64,000 nt of DNA from Sporosarcina sp. FSL W7-1349 (GCF_038003045.1 NZ_JBBOOK010000001.1:2046001-2110000), one strand, 5' to 3'. Counted from the first letter of the stretch, positions 17,790-26,632 are shown. Made by a program: numbers and translations. The notes: generated from the sequence alone by a model not told the origin.

Positions 17790-17818
17790 ACTATACACCT
17801 CTATCAGAATGTTAACAA
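17790..17818 (-). promoter_or_regulatory. Sigma-A-type promoter of the TAXI-TRAP operon with flanking direct repeats
   Basis: Minus strand: TTGTTA (17813-17818), 17-bp spacer, TATAGT (17790-17795), 94 bp before the ATG. A nine-base direct repeat CTGATAGAG occurs inside the spacer (17799-17807) and again at 17768-17776, 31 bp apart, i.e. about three helical turns, on either side of the predicted start point. Possible repressor half-sites. Confidence 0.55.
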
Positions 17819-18147
17819 CCAAGCAAAGTCGCGTCAACACAACGAGGGAAAGATAGGGAATTATACGTAGTATTTCCAATTACAAAAAGAGGAAAGAGAC
17901 AGATAAATAGAGAAAATTGTCAAATATCCTAGAGGAAGTACAGGGGAAAATATGCAGGGAACACCGGTGTCCATTAAGCTTGTACGACAGTACCAACGTG
18001 TTGTTTAATCCATTAATGCCATCGGAATAAAAAGAGAACCTCAAGTGTAAATTGGCACAACCATTTACAAAACGAAGTGCTTTCACCAACAAGAATTTCA
18101 ATGTCGATTTTACTTTCTTTATTACAAGTGAATACTTCGCAGAATGC
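17819..18147. other. Intergenic stretch without recognised feature
   Basis: A minus-strand frame of 89 codons (17880-18149) begins with TTG and has no ribosome site or domain, so I do not call it. No RNA structure noticed. It lies upstream of the TRAP promoter and after the KAP gene's terminator-like hairpin. Confidence 0.4.
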
Positions 18148-18182
18148 AAAAAAGGGAATTGGGTTGCCCCCCTTCCCCTTTT
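18148..18182 (-). terminator. Probable terminator of the KAP NTPase gene
   Basis: Minus strand: AAAGGGGAA pairs with TTCCCTTTT with one bulged G, followed by TTGC after a run of six T in total. 47 nt after the stop at 18229. The stem is imperfect, so moderate confidence. Confidence 0.5.
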
Positions 18183-18228
18183 AACATTGCCTCAATGACA
18201 AATATCCCCTCGTGCAAGCCTAGAGGCA

Positions 18229-20031
18229 CTATCTCAAAATCCCCTCGACATAGATCTGGTCGATATCCTCATAATCCAAATAGCTGAGAATCCGGTATAA
18301 ATTGAGTGCCGCTACCGAATGACTGAACGAATAGCCTAATTTCAGCTTACCCTCTGCAACCGAAAATTGCTTATAACGCCCTTCCGCCTTTGACCATTCA
18401 CTCTCTGGAAGCAAAGGAAAATATAAGGTCCGTGCCACTTTCAATTCTTTTAACTTCTCCACATCTTTCAACAGTTCAACGGATTTCGGATTCGCTTCCG
18501 TTGCTTCCCTGATCAGTTGTTCCACGGCTGCCCTTGAGCTTGGAAAAGACTCATATGCCGAGGTTCCGTCTGAACTTGCCTTCCGCTTGATACCACTGAT
18601 TGTGAATTGCTTAGAATCTTTGGCAAACGTACTCAGTGGGTACATTTTCGGTTTGGCTGCCGGTTGCATAGAGGAGGAAGAACTGGTCATATCGGAGCGC
18701 ACCAATATTTTGTTGAACACCGCAATATCCTCTTCTTCTAGCAACTCATCGGATGTTTTGCCGGCCGCCAGCAACAGCACTTGGCGCAGGATGTCCAGAA
18801 AGCTGATAATCTCGTCAAGGATTAACTCAATATCCCCCTGATCAAAAACCTTCAAAGACTCATACCGTTTGATGGTGTCAGCAAGGTCTTCAGCAAACGG
18901 GTGGGTCGACTCTGCAAATCTTCCATTCAGGATATCCAGTTTGTCTGTTTCGTGGTATAACGTAATATACAGCGGCTGGTAAGATAACTGCATGCAAATG
19001 ATAGCGAGCAGGACACTTTGTTCCTCTTCTATAATCTCTTTTCCATCAATGATCATATTCACTTGGCTGTTCAAATAATAGGAATTGATGAGCCGCTTCA
19101 TGGCACGTGGGTTACTTCCGATACTTTGCATGATGAGATCATGGAGCCGTTCGCGCTGCTGCCCTTTCCCTAGAATATCACCTAAATTCTCTTCGATGAA
19201 TTTTTCATAATTATAAATTTCCACCGGAATCTTGAAAGGAACTTGAATCATCTTGTCTAAGAAACTTTTCGTTTTTTCACGGGAGATATTCACCATCTTA
19301 TCCGTAATGCCCTCTTCCACAACCCGATTATCGACCGCCAGGACAAAGACACAGTTCTCGATGTCCAAGAACAATTTGATAACTTCCAATAAACCCACAG
19401 CAATCGGAGGACTCAGCCGATCCAAGTCATCGATGAAAATGACGAGACGGTTGTATTTATTCTTTTCCAAATGTTCACCGACCAATTGGGTTAACGACTC
19501 TTTTAATATCTCAATCGCTTTCGCAGGATCTTGATCAAAAGCGTTCTCCCTTTCGCTTTCGGGAACTTCCAATCCGATTTGATGGGCACCCATCTTCATA
19601 CCGAATTTCAGGAGCCCTTTAAGAGCCGCGTTAGCAGTCGAGAACCATTCATTTTTATGATCCAGATCAGCTGATAATTTTTCCACCATATAGCTTAAAA
19701 AGGAGATACCCAAGTTGTCACCAAGTTGGAACTGGGAGTATTGCCACGTATTGAAATGGACAGTCGCGATGCGGACCGCCTCATTCTTATTTTGACTGAA
19801 ATCCCGGTTCACCCCCAACTGCTTCACCGGTTTCAAATTATCGTTAATCAAATTGATAAACGAAGTCTTCCCAGTCCCCCATCCACCTTGGAGAGCAATT
19901 GTGATCGGCGTATCGCACTGCTTGATGAAATTGGTCAACGCCTGTATGTATGGTTTCACTTCAAATAAATCCAATGAATCCTCAAAAATCGGCAAGTCCC
20001 GGATCCCTTTGATCTCTTTTGTCCCAGCCAT
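18229..20031 (-). CDS. KAP family P-loop NTPase
   Basis: 600 aa from ATG at 20029-20031 with AAGGGG upstream (a TTG three codons earlier is the alternative). Walker A ALQGGWGTGKTSF lies near residues 46-58, a KAP-type FNTWQYSQ motif near 95, and Walker B LVIFIDDLDRLSP near 197-210, followed by the sensor-like LAVDNRVVEEG. The C-terminal half has no family I know. KAP NTPases (named for Kidins220/ARMS and PifA) are often linked to phage exclusion or membrane-related processes. No long membrane insertion is evident, which is unusual for part of the family. It stands alone with its own promoter region, without a recognisable partner gene. Confidence 0.82.
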   Translation of the reverse strand: MAGTKEIKGIRDLPIFEDSLDLFEVKPYIQALTNFIKQCDTPITIALQGGWGTGKTSFINLINDNLKPVKQLGVNRDFSQNKNEAVRIATVHFNTWQYSQFQLGDNLGISFLSYMVEKLSADLDHKNEWFSTANAALKGLLKFGMKMGAHQIGLEVPESERENAFDQDPAKAIEILKESLTQLVGEHLEKNKYNRLVIFIDDLDRLSPPIAVGLLEVIKLFLDIENCVFVLAVDNRVVEEGITDKMVNISREKTKSFLDKMIQVPFKIPVEIYNYEKFIEENLGDILGKGQQRERLHDLIMQSIGSNPRAMKRLINSYYLNSQVNMIIDGKEIIEEEQSVLLAIICMQLSYQPLYITLYHETDKLDILNGRFAESTHPFAEDLADTIKRYESLKVFDQGDIELILDEIISFLDILRQVLLLAAGKTSDELLEEEDIAVFNKILVRSDMTSSSSSMQPAAKPKMYPLSTFAKDSKQFTISGIKRKASSDGTSAYESFPSSRAAVEQLIREATEANPKSVELLKDVEKLKELKVARTLYFPLLPESEWSKAEGRYKQFSVAEGKLKLGYSFSHSVAALNLYRILSYLDYEDIDQIYVEGILR

Positions 20032-20152
20032 CCTTTTCAACCCCTTAATTCATTTCCACCTATCTGTTCATTATGTGCCAAAAGGGTATATTTGGCTATA
20101 CCTCTCTGTTCTCCTGTGAACTCGACTCCCCGAATGCAGCCACCTCGAATTG

Positions 20153-20165
20153 TGTGAGTGCCTGG
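20153..20165. repeat. Half-copy of a GTGCCTGGCAC repeat
   Basis: TGAGTGCCTGGCAC at this place matches the right arm of the large inverted repeat at 58071-58117. Intergenic. Boundaries approximate to a few bases. Confidence 0.5.
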
Positions 20166-20172
20166 CACTAAA

Positions 20173-20202
20173 AAACACCAGCCATCCGCCCGGCCGGTGT
20201 TT
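20173..20202 (-). terminator. Rho-independent terminator of the 40-aa frame
   Basis: Minus strand AAACACC-GGCC pairs with GGC-GGTGTTT, then TTTTTAG. Begins 3 nt after the stop at 20205. Confidence 0.8.
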
Positions 20203-20204
20203 CA

Positions 20205-20327
20205 TCAACTTATATTATCTTGTAATTCTTCATAAATGGCGCGGGCTTGTTCTTCCGCTCGTTTTCGATCTTTATCGAAGACCGTGATCAACTTGTTGTC
20301 GAAAATGAAATTCCACTGTTTCGCCAT
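20205..20327 (-). CDS. Small protein, 40 aa
   Basis: ATG at 20325-20327 with a strong GGAGGTG 6 nt upstream, stop at 20205-20207, then a terminator. Product MAKQWNFIFDNKLITVF followed by a charged helix with KRAEEQARAIYEEL. The good ribosome site and immediate terminator support a real gene. Too short for a domain call; no family recognised. Confidence 0.6.
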   Translation of the reverse strand: MAKQWNFIFDNKLITVFDKDRKRAEEQARAIYEELQDNIS

Positions 20328-20487
20328 GTCACTCACCTCCTTTGTTCTCGATGTCACATCCTTTGTATTCCCTAGATAGAAGCTTGGTAAACATAGTAAG
20401 TAGTTGGCGGCATCCCGTCCCTGTTAAAAGGGAGATTTTCTTCAGTCAGTTTGCTATATAAGTTGAAATAAATAACTTCTTCTAACC

Positions 20488-20612
20488 GTTGATTTCCGTT
20501 CCGAGCGGACGCTTTCCGCGGGCACGGCTTCAATCTCCTCGTCGCTACGCTCCTGCGGGGCTTTCAGCTCGTGCTGTTCCCGCTGGAGTCGCCGCTCTGC
20601 ACTCCAATCAAC
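20488..20612. repeat. GC-rich imperfect palindromic intergenic repeat (Bacillales type)
   Basis: About 125 bp from GTTGATTTCCG to CCAATCAAC, so the ends are inverted (GTTGATT / AATCAAC). Interior arms such as GGGCACGGCT and AGCTCGTGCTG can fold back. GC content is far above the AT-rich flanks. From memory this family is scattered through many Bacillaceae and Planococcaceae genomes and often gives spurious frames, as here on the minus strand. Mechanism of spread is unknown to me. Confidence 0.75.
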
Positions 20613-20718
20613 TAAGTTAATAGGTAAAATAATAAATTCGACTACACGCAACCTATTTGTCTGAATAATAATATTTGTACAGAAAAAACCGTACGAACGT
20701 TCAATATTGATTTAACTG

Positions 20719-20747
20719 TTGTTTTACAAAATTATTACAACTATAAT
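20719..20747 (+). promoter_or_regulatory. Sigma-A promoter of the glycine-betaine-type binding protein gene
   Basis: TTGTTT (20719-20724), 17-bp spacer, perfect TATAAT (20742-20747). The transcript start falls near 20754, giving a leader of about 90 nt with a hairpin at 20786-20820. Confidence 0.7.
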
Positions 20748-20785
20748 GAACGTATGCCTGAGACTCATAGGGGCAAAATCTAGTG

Positions 20786-20820
20786 CTGCAGGAGATGCTG
20801 AAAGATTAAGCCTGCTGCAG
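20786..20820 (+). promoter_or_regulatory. Hairpin in the 5' leader of the glycine-betaine-type binding protein gene
   Basis: CTGCAG at 20786-20791 pairs with CTGCAG at 20815-20820, with further AGG/CCT pairing, and ends 10 nt before AGGAGG. No poly-T follows, so not a terminator. It matches no riboswitch consensus I know (ydaO was considered and does not fit). Confidence 0.4.
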
Positions 20821-20845
20821 TCAAAAAACTAGGAGGATATCTATC

Positions 20846-21766
20846 GTGTCATTGAAGAAGAAGCTTTTCGGAATCAGTACGGTCGCCTTATTGGCAGTCG
20901 GTCTTGCTGCCTGTGGCGGAGACAAAAACGAGGATACTACGTCGAGTGAAGGGGAGCCGGCAAGTTCTTCCGAATCAGTCGGGAAAGCCGTCGGTTATAA
21001 GATCACCGGCATTGATCCGGGTGCCGGAATTATGGAAGCAACGGACAGAGCCATTGAAGATTACGGACTCGATCAGTGGAGTGTGACGTCAGGTTCGGGC
21101 GCAGCCATGACGGCCGCCTTGAAAAAAGCGTATGACAAAGAAGAGCCGATTATCGTCACAGGCTGGTCCCCACACTGGAAATTTGCGAAATATGATTTGA
21201 AATACTTGGATGATCCAAAAGGGTCTTACGGCGGTGCCGAAGAAATCCATACTTTCGGACGACTTGGACTCAAAGAAGACCTCCCTGAAGCATATGCAGT
21301 CCTGCAAAATTTCCATTGGACAGAAGAAGATATGGCAGAAGTGATGGTTGAAATTATTGACGGCGAAAAGCCAAACGTCGCGGCACAAAACTGGATTGAC
21401 GCCAATGAAGACAAAGTATCTGCTTGGACAGAAGGCGTCGAGAAAGTCGACGGCGATAAAATCAAGTTTGTGTATGTCGCTTGGGACAGCACCGTAGCAA
21501 GCACCAATGTCATGGCCAATGTGCTAGGGGAATTGGGTTATGAAGTGGAAATGTCTCAAGTGGAAGCGGGACCAATGTATACAGCAGTCGCAGACGGAAG
21601 TGCGGATGTCCTGTTGGCAGGCTGGCTGCCCGTAACACATAAAACATATATCGAGAAATTTGACGGGAAACTGGACGATATTGGCGTCAGCATGGAAAAT
21701 GTGAAGATTGGGCTAGTCGTTCCAACTTATATGGATATTGATTCTATTGAGGATTTGCAGGAGTAA
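20846..21766 (+). CDS. Glycine betaine/proline-type ABC transporter substrate-binding lipoprotein (OpuAC family)
   Basis: 306 aa from GTG at 20846 (AGGAGG 9 nt upstream). Signal peptide with lipobox GLAAC (Cys23). OpuAC fold with two repeats of the ligand-binding pattern: KITGIDPGAGIMEATDRAI, GWSPHWKFAKYD, TFGRLGLKED, FVYVAWDSTVASTNVM and AGWLPVTHKTYIEKF. Tryptophans (SPHW, VAWD, AGWL) could build the cage around a quaternary ammonium. No permease or ATPase gene lies beside it, so it must work with a system encoded elsewhere or act as an added receptor. Osmoprotection is likely. Confidence 0.88.
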   Translation: MSLKKKLFGISTVALLAVGLAACGGDKNEDTTSSEGEPASSSESVGKAVGYKITGIDPGAGIMEATDRAIEDYGLDQWSVTSGSGAAMTAALKKAYDKEEPIIVTGWSPHWKFAKYDLKYLDDPKGSYGGAEEIHTFGRLGLKEDLPEAYAVLQNFHWTEEDMAEVMVEIIDGEKPNVAAQNWIDANEDKVSAWTEGVEKVDGDKIKFVYVAWDSTVASTNVMANVLGELGYEVEMSQVEAGPMYTAVADGSADVLLAGWLPVTHKTYIEKFDGKLDDIGVSMENVKIGLVVPTYMDIDSIEDLQE

Positions 21767-21781
21767 GTGTTTGCTATTGAT

Positions 21782-21813
21782 CCGGCGCCGTCAGCGTGGC
21801 TGTCCGGTGCCGG
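21782..21813 (+). terminator. Rho-independent terminator of the OpuAC-type gene
   Basis: CCGGCGCC pairs with GGTGCCGG (one G-T) around a 16-nt loop, followed by GTTTATTTTATT. Confidence 0.8.
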
Positions 21814-21815
21814 GT

Positions 21816-22068
21816 TTATTTTATTAGTGCATTTGATAGCACAATTTTAACTTCGAACATCATCTTCAACTTTTTTCAAGAAGTGAAACAAATAGCTGGA
21901 TGAAGCCAACGTAACTCTCCAACAGGAGCAATCCCCCTGCTGCACTACATTCGATTCTTTACAGGCCGCACAATACATCATGCGTTCTCTCATGTATTGA
22001 AGGATTATTAGGGAGAATTATACTTAAGATTTCGGTAAAGAAGAACACTACAAGGTCTACTCCGATCT
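21816..22068. other. Intergenic stretch without recognised feature
   Basis: Between two terminators of converging units. No frame with a ribosome site, no promoter or RNA structure seen. Confidence 0.4.
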
Positions 22069-22070
22069 GA

Positions 22071-22112
22071 AAAGGCAACATATCGTTCAATTTTGAACGA
22101 CATGTTGCCTTT
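22071..22112 (-). terminator. Strong terminator of the SDR/M20/symporter operon (bidirectional shape)
   Basis: AAAGGCAACAT and TCGTTCAA pair with TTGAACGA and ATGTTGCCTTT, one mismatch, 2-nt loop. A/T runs on both sides. 35 nt after the stop at 22147. Confidence 0.85.
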
Positions 22113-22146
22113 CTACCAGTCGGATAGACTCATATCAAATAATTTT

Positions 22147-22911
22147 TTAAGTGGCCGTATAACCGCCGTCCACAGGAATCATAGCCCCTGAAATGAAGGA
22201 TGCTTCATCTGATGCTAGAAAGGCAATTGTGTTTGCGATTTCTTCTGGCTTTCCTAATCTTCCTAACGGGTACGCATTCTCATACAAATTACGGATTTCT
22301 TCTCCGCCTCCATCCCCATCGATCAGTTGTTGCGCCATATTTGTGTCGGTCAAGCCCGGGCAGACGGCATTGACTCGAACACCGAACTCGGCCAACTCTA
22401 CTGCCGAACTTCTCGTGATTCCTACAACGGCATGTTTGGTCATGATGTATAAATTATGATTTTTTGTTCCTATTAACCCCGAAATGGAAGCCAGATTCAC
22501 AATCGAGGCGCCCTCCGTCTTTTTTAAATAAGGCGCAGCGTATTTTGTACTAAGCATGACAGACTTAATATTTACGTTGGAGATTTTTTCAAAATCATCG
22601 ACTTGCATTGTTTCTACCGTATTATTGAGGAAAATACCAGCATTGTTGACAACCGTTGTGATTCCTCCAAACCTTTCAATTGCCTTCTCATAAAGCGAGG
22701 CAATTTCTTGTTCACTCGTCACATCGCAAACTACGGCCTCAACCTCTATATCCGACTCTTCTAATTCTTGTTTCGTTAACTTTAATTTTTCTTCATTTGC
22801 ATCAGAAATAACTAATTTTGCCCCTTCTTTTCCGCATTTTAGAGCTGCGAACTTTCCAATGCCTTGTGCGGCGCCTGTAATTACTACTACTTTATTCTGA
22901 AGTCTAAGCAT
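22147..22911 (-). CDS. Short-chain dehydrogenase/reductase (SDR), last gene of the operon
   Basis: 254 aa. Rossmann motif TGAAQGIGKFAA (TGxxxGxG), VNNAG at about 88-92 (NNAG motif), catalytic Ser in NLASISG and YIMTKHA for the YxxxK pair (position 154-158), then CPGLTDTNMA. Uses NAD(P)H to oxidise or reduce an alcohol/ketone. Third of three dehydrogenases in this operon; 14 bp after the previous one. Substrate unknown. Confidence 0.88.
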   Translation of the reverse strand: MLRLQNKVVVITGAAQGIGKFAALKCGKEGAKLVISDANEEKLKLTKQELEESDIEVEAVVCDVTSEQEIASLYEKAIERFGGITTVVNNAGIFLNNTVETMQVDDFEKISNVNIKSVMLSTKYAAPYLKKTEGASIVNLASISGLIGTKNHNLYIMTKHAVVGITRSSAVELAEFGVRVNAVCPGLTDTNMAQQLIDGDGGGEEIRNLYENAYPLGRLGKPEEIANTIAFLASDEASFISGAMIPVDGGYTAT

Positions 22912-22925
22912 TTTTTACCTCCTCG

Positions 22926-23753
22926 TCACATTGTTAAATAGCCCGCATCCACTGCAATATAATTTCCAGATATATTTTTCGCTTTATCAGAAGCTAAATA
23001 TAATGCTGTATTTACGACATCTTCCGGGTTAATAAAGTCTTGATCCGGAAATACATGATGTGTGCCGAACGCAGGAGTTGCCTCCCCCCTAGTAGCTCCT
23101 TTTTTATTGGCAAGTCTATCATAGGTGGCTTGATTATTCGCCATGGTTGTATCAACAGCTGTCGGGCAAATCGCATTTACATGGATTCCATATTCTCCGA
23201 CCTCCATAGCCATTGATTTCACTAACCCTAACACACCATGCTTTGCTGCAACATAATGTCCTACCTGCTTTCCTCCACGAAGACCATTAACAGAAGAGAT
23301 ACAAATGATTTTTCCTTGTTGTTGGTCAATCATATGAGGGATTACATGCTTACAAGCTAAAAACGTTCCTTTTAAGCAAATTTCAATCATTTCATCCCAT
23401 TGTTGTTCTGGCATTTCCCATATCTTGTTGTAAGTCAAAATACCGGCATTCGTTATGAGAATATCAATTTTTTGGAATGATTCAATGGTCTTCTCGACAG
23501 CTCGCTGAACCTGTTCTTCATTTCGCACGTCAGCGATAATCCCAATTGCTTTAACACCCTTTTCCCGTATCTCTTCCAGTGTCTCATCCATAACAGATTT
23601 ATTGGACAGTTCATATGGAACCGTTTCAACGGCGCTATTGATATCGGTAATAACGATATCGGCTCCTTCTTCAGCAAATTTCAAAGCATATAGCTTGCCC
23701 ATTCCTCTTGCTCCACCCGTGATCAATGCAACTTTTCCATTTAATTCTCCCAA
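22926..23753 (-). CDS. SDR oxidoreductase with inserted loop (mycofactocin-associated-like subgroup)
   Basis: 275 aa. TGGARGMGKLYA cofactor motif, ITNAG, SSVNG with catalytic Ser, YVAAKHG (YxxxK). Compared with ordinary SDRs there is an insertion after the second strand (NSAVETVPYELSNKSVMDETL) and another after CPTAVDTTMANN (about 35 residues with FGTHHVFPDQDF). These two insertions are features of the subgroup containing carveol dehydrogenase-type and mycofactocin-coupled enzymes, some of which hold NAD tightly. No mycofactocin gene is in the window. 15 bp after the M20 gene. Confidence 0.82.
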   Translation of the reverse strand: MGELNGKVALITGGARGMGKLYALKFAEEGADIVITDINSAVETVPYELSNKSVMDETLEEIREKGVKAIGIIADVRNEEQVQRAVEKTIESFQKIDILITNAGILTYNKIWEMPEQQWDEMIEICLKGTFLACKHVIPHMIDQQQGKIICISSVNGLRGGKQVGHYVAAKHGVLGLVKSMAMEVGEYGIHVNAICPTAVDTTMANNQATYDRLANKKGATRGEATPAFGTHHVFPDQDFINPEDVVNTALYLASDKAKNISGNYIAVDAGYLTM

Positions 23754-23768
23754 TTTACATTCCCACCT

Positions 23769-25091
23769 TTAATCTTCAATTCCACACCATTCCATTGCCA
23801 CCAGGGCATAGGTTTTTGCAGCTGTAATCAATTCTTCTACCTCCACATATTCATCTACCGCGTGTGCAACTAAAATACTTCCCGGCCCATAGATAATACT
23901 TGGAATGCCCCGCTCATTTAAAAATGAGGCATCAGCCACAGCAGCAAATCCAAGAACTTTTGCCGGTTGGCCAGTCACTTCTTCATGGGCTTCGACTGTC
24001 GCTTGAGTGATTGGGTGATCTTTCGGAACATTGAAGGCTGGCCAGTTTAATAAAAACTCTAATTTTGGAGGGTTTTCTCTTAGCCAAAGATCATTTTGTG
24101 CGGCTCTCATTACATGTTCTGTAATTTCTTTTTGAACTTCTTCAAAACTTTCATCCGGGTGGTACCAAACCGCATACTGAATCGTACAATAATCGGACAC
24201 AACGAATGGTAAGTCAACATCATGTGACTTTCCATGAATGATTCCGGGGTGAATCGTAAAATGTCCTGGCTCGAACAGTTCATGTCTCTTCGTGAAACCC
24301 CATTCGTCTTCTAATTGTTTTAGTGATTCGATGATATACATTGCTTTATCAACTGCATTAATCCCTACTTCACTGTGCTTGCCACCGGCACGAACAAATT
24401 CTCTTCGAACCGATGCATGTGTCGTTTTTCCTTTTACCGTAACATGCAGGCGAATCAAACCTGGACTTGCGGGTACGATTGCCAAGTTTTCTGGTGGTCC
24501 CGAAGGTTCGGATACAATCGCCGCATCTGCGGTATATCCACGATCTACGGTTGCGGAGGTTCCCAATTCATGTTCCATTGTTTCTTCCCCTACCACTGTT
24601 TCAAGTAGTAAATCCCCCTTTAACTGGATTCCTAATTTTTTCAAGGCTTTAGCAGCTATATATTGTGCTGCTATGCCGCCTTTCATATCACAAGCACCTC
24701 GACCGTATAATTTGCCATCTTCAATTTTCCCTGAAAAAGGATCTTTGAACTTCCATTCTTCCGCCGGCCCTGGAGGAACAACGTCAATATGACCGTTAAA
24801 TATTAGTGATTTTCCATTTCCTGTTCCTTTTATTGTCCCAACTAAATTCGGCCTTTCTTTTTCTACTTCCCACATATCTACTTCATCGCAGATTTCTTTA
24901 AATTTGGGATATAAATACTCTTGGACTTTTTTTTCTCCACCAAGAACCGCCACTTTGTCGACACCATCGTAACTAGGGTTAATACTTGGAATCTGTACCA
25001 TTTCACTCGTCAATGTAAGTAGTTCTTCTCGCATGGCTTCAATTTGATTAATTACTTCTTCCTTCGTATTCACTAACGCTTTCTTTGTCAT
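23769..25091 (-). CDS. M20-family metallo-amidohydrolase (ArgE/DapE type)
   Basis: 440 aa from ATG at 25089-25091, 9 nt after GGGAGG; an ATG two codons earlier is too close to it. Zinc ligands: FNGHIDVVPPG (His with the following Asp), GRGACDMKGG (bridging Asp), TVVGEETMEHE (catalytic Glu pair), VSEPSG (Asp/Glu position), and near the C-terminus a His in LVAHAVDEYV. A lid domain for dimerisation runs at about 205-320. Cleaves an N-acyl or peptide bond to free an amino acid. Neighbours (symporter, DUF3311, three SDRs) suggest import of an N-acylated or amide compound that is hydrolysed, then oxidised. Confidence 0.88.
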   Translation of the reverse strand: MTKKALVNTKEEVINQIEAMREELLTLTSEMVQIPSINPSYDGVDKVAVLGGEKKVQEYLYPKFKEICDEVDMWEVEKERPNLVGTIKGTGNGKSLIFNGHIDVVPPGPAEEWKFKDPFSGKIEDGKLYGRGACDMKGGIAAQYIAAKALKKLGIQLKGDLLLETVVGEETMEHELGTSATVDRGYTADAAIVSEPSGPPENLAIVPASPGLIRLHVTVKGKTTHASVRREFVRAGGKHSEVGINAVDKAMYIIESLKQLEDEWGFTKRHELFEPGHFTIHPGIIHGKSHDVDLPFVVSDYCTIQYAVWYHPDESFEEVQKEITEHVMRAAQNDLWLRENPPKLEFLLNWPAFNVPKDHPITQATVEAHEEVTGQPAKVLGFAAVADASFLNERGIPSIIYGPGSILVAHAVDEYVEVEELITAAKTYALVAMEWCGIED

Positions 25092-25108
25092 ATTCATTTT
25101 CCTCCCAG

Positions 25109-26632
25109 TTATTTAATTTTTTCTGATAAGATGACGGTTTCTGCTTCTGGATTTTTTGCTGCAAAAATCTTCTTTCTTTTCGTTGTTCTGGCATCCTCAA
25201 CATCCGTCCATAATTGTTCAACATGTTGCTCAACTGGCTTTGCTGCACCGTAGATAATCATAATGACAAAGACGGTAATCAAACCATATACCCCCGGCGT
25301 CCACCCTAAACTCCCAATAAAAGAAGGATTCATAACCGTTAGAGACATAGAGATGATGGTTCCTACAATCATGCCAACCAAAGCCCCTTCTTTATTAGCT
25401 CTCTTCCAATAGAGACCAAGTAAAACTACTGGAAAAATCATGATTATCCCCTGATAAGTTAACAGGGCAATATTGATGAGGGCCCCTACATCAACCGTTG
25501 CCATAAAGGCGCAGATTGTTCCTATGGCCACTACAGAAATTCGGGCAATTGTAATGGCACTCTTTTCTGAAATGTCTCTTTTGATTACTCCAGCTACATC
25601 ACGCGAAATGGAGGTCGACATCGCTTGAATGATGCCGCTAACCGTAGCAATACTGGTAGCCATTACGACTGTAGACAAGACCGCCATGACCAAAGGCCCC
25701 GCCTCTGCCGCTGCCCATAAAAATGCTTCTTCCGGGTTCATTCTCGCTGTTTCGAAAATATATAAGAAGTTCCCCAAGAATTGGAATACTACATAGAATA
25801 CCGCCCCAATAATCGGAGCAATTAGGGCCGATTGTTTAATAGACCGAATACTATCCGATGCAAATATTTTATTAAACACCCATGGCCACATAAAACCGCC
25901 TAAACCACTGGTGATGATGATGGATGTCCAGAAAGCTGTAGGCATTTCCCATCCCGGCCCTGGAAAAGTAAGGGTTTCCGGATATTTTTGAACTAGGGTC
26001 GCCATCCCTTCATTGAATCCACCAAAAAATTTAAAGATCATATAAAACATGACTGTAATTCCAACAAAGAACATGAAAGCACCTTGGAAAATATTAGCCG
26101 TAATTACTGATTTCATGCCTCCGAAAGAGACGTACGCCAAAACTACAACAATACCAATGAGCATCCCGATGACTGGACTGATAGTTCCTCCAGTCGCATA
26201 ACTAAAGACAAACCCTTGGGTAATCCATTCCATCAACAGCCAAGGAGCCGTAAAAGCAACCCCGGCCACTCCTACAATGACACGGACAGCTTTGCTTTTA
26301 TAACGCAAATCCATCAATTCGGCTTGCGTACTGATATGATACTTTTTGCCCCAAATATAGCTTTTCTCTGCAACTAAATACAAGGAAAGCATAGTTAAAG
26401 TAGCGTAGGACAACACATACATCCCCATAAAACCATAACCAACCGAATACCCTGCAAACGCTGTAAAGGTTGCCCCTACATACCAAGTAGAAAATACAGC
26501 TAGAGATATGGCAATCACACCAAAGCTACCTCGCGCAGTAGCATATTCATCAAAACTCTTAACACCAAAGTTTTTGGCATTAATCAGGAAAATGATGATA
26601 AAAAATATGCTGATAAAAATGATGGAAAGCAT
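25109..26632 (-). CDS. Sodium:solute symporter (SSS family)
   Basis: 507 aa, about 13 membrane spans. Family hallmarks: GSFGVIAISLAVFSTWYVGATF (in part AVFSTWYVGA), the middle GGMKSVITANIFQGAFMF, and AVLSTVVMATSIATVSGI with the SSS Ser/Thr sodium site. Starts 3 nt after the DUF3311 gene, a common SSS partner. Na+-coupled uptake of an organic acid, sugar or amide. The M20 and SDR genes downstream should act on the imported solute. Confidence 0.9.
   Translation of the reverse strand: MLSIIFISIFFIIIFLINAKNFGVKSFDEYATARGSFGVIAISLAVFSTWYVGATFTAFAGYSVGYGFMGMYVLSYATLTMLSLYLVAEKSYIWGKKYHISTQAELMDLRYKSKAVRVIVGVAGVAFTAPWLLMEWITQGFVFSYATGGTISPVIGMLIGIVVVLAYVSFGGMKSVITANIFQGAFMFFVGITVMFYMIFKFFGGFNEGMATLVQKYPETLTFPGPGWEMPTAFWTSIIITSGLGGFMWPWVFNKIFASDSIRSIKQSALIAPIIGAVFYVVFQFLGNFLYIFETARMNPEEAFLWAAAEAGPLVMAVLSTVVMATSIATVSGIIQAMSTSISRDVAGVIKRDISEKSAITIARISVVAIGTICAFMATVDVGALINIALLTYQGIIMIFPVVLLGLYWKRANKEGALVGMIVGTIISMSLTVMNPSFIGSLGWTPGVYGLITVFVIMIIYGAAKPVEQHVEQLWTDVEDARTTKRKKIFAAKNPEAETVILSEKIK

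Noticed and set aside
17880..18149. 89-codon minus-strand frame
   Set aside because: TTG start, no ribosome site, no domain, overlaps the likely terminator of the KAP gene.
20454..20651. 65-codon minus-strand frame
   Set aside because: Lies mainly in the GC-rich dispersed repeat; a known source of false frames.
20755..20845. c-di-AMP (ydaO) riboswitch before the OpuAC-type gene
   Set aside because: The conserved core bases of that class are not present in the leader.
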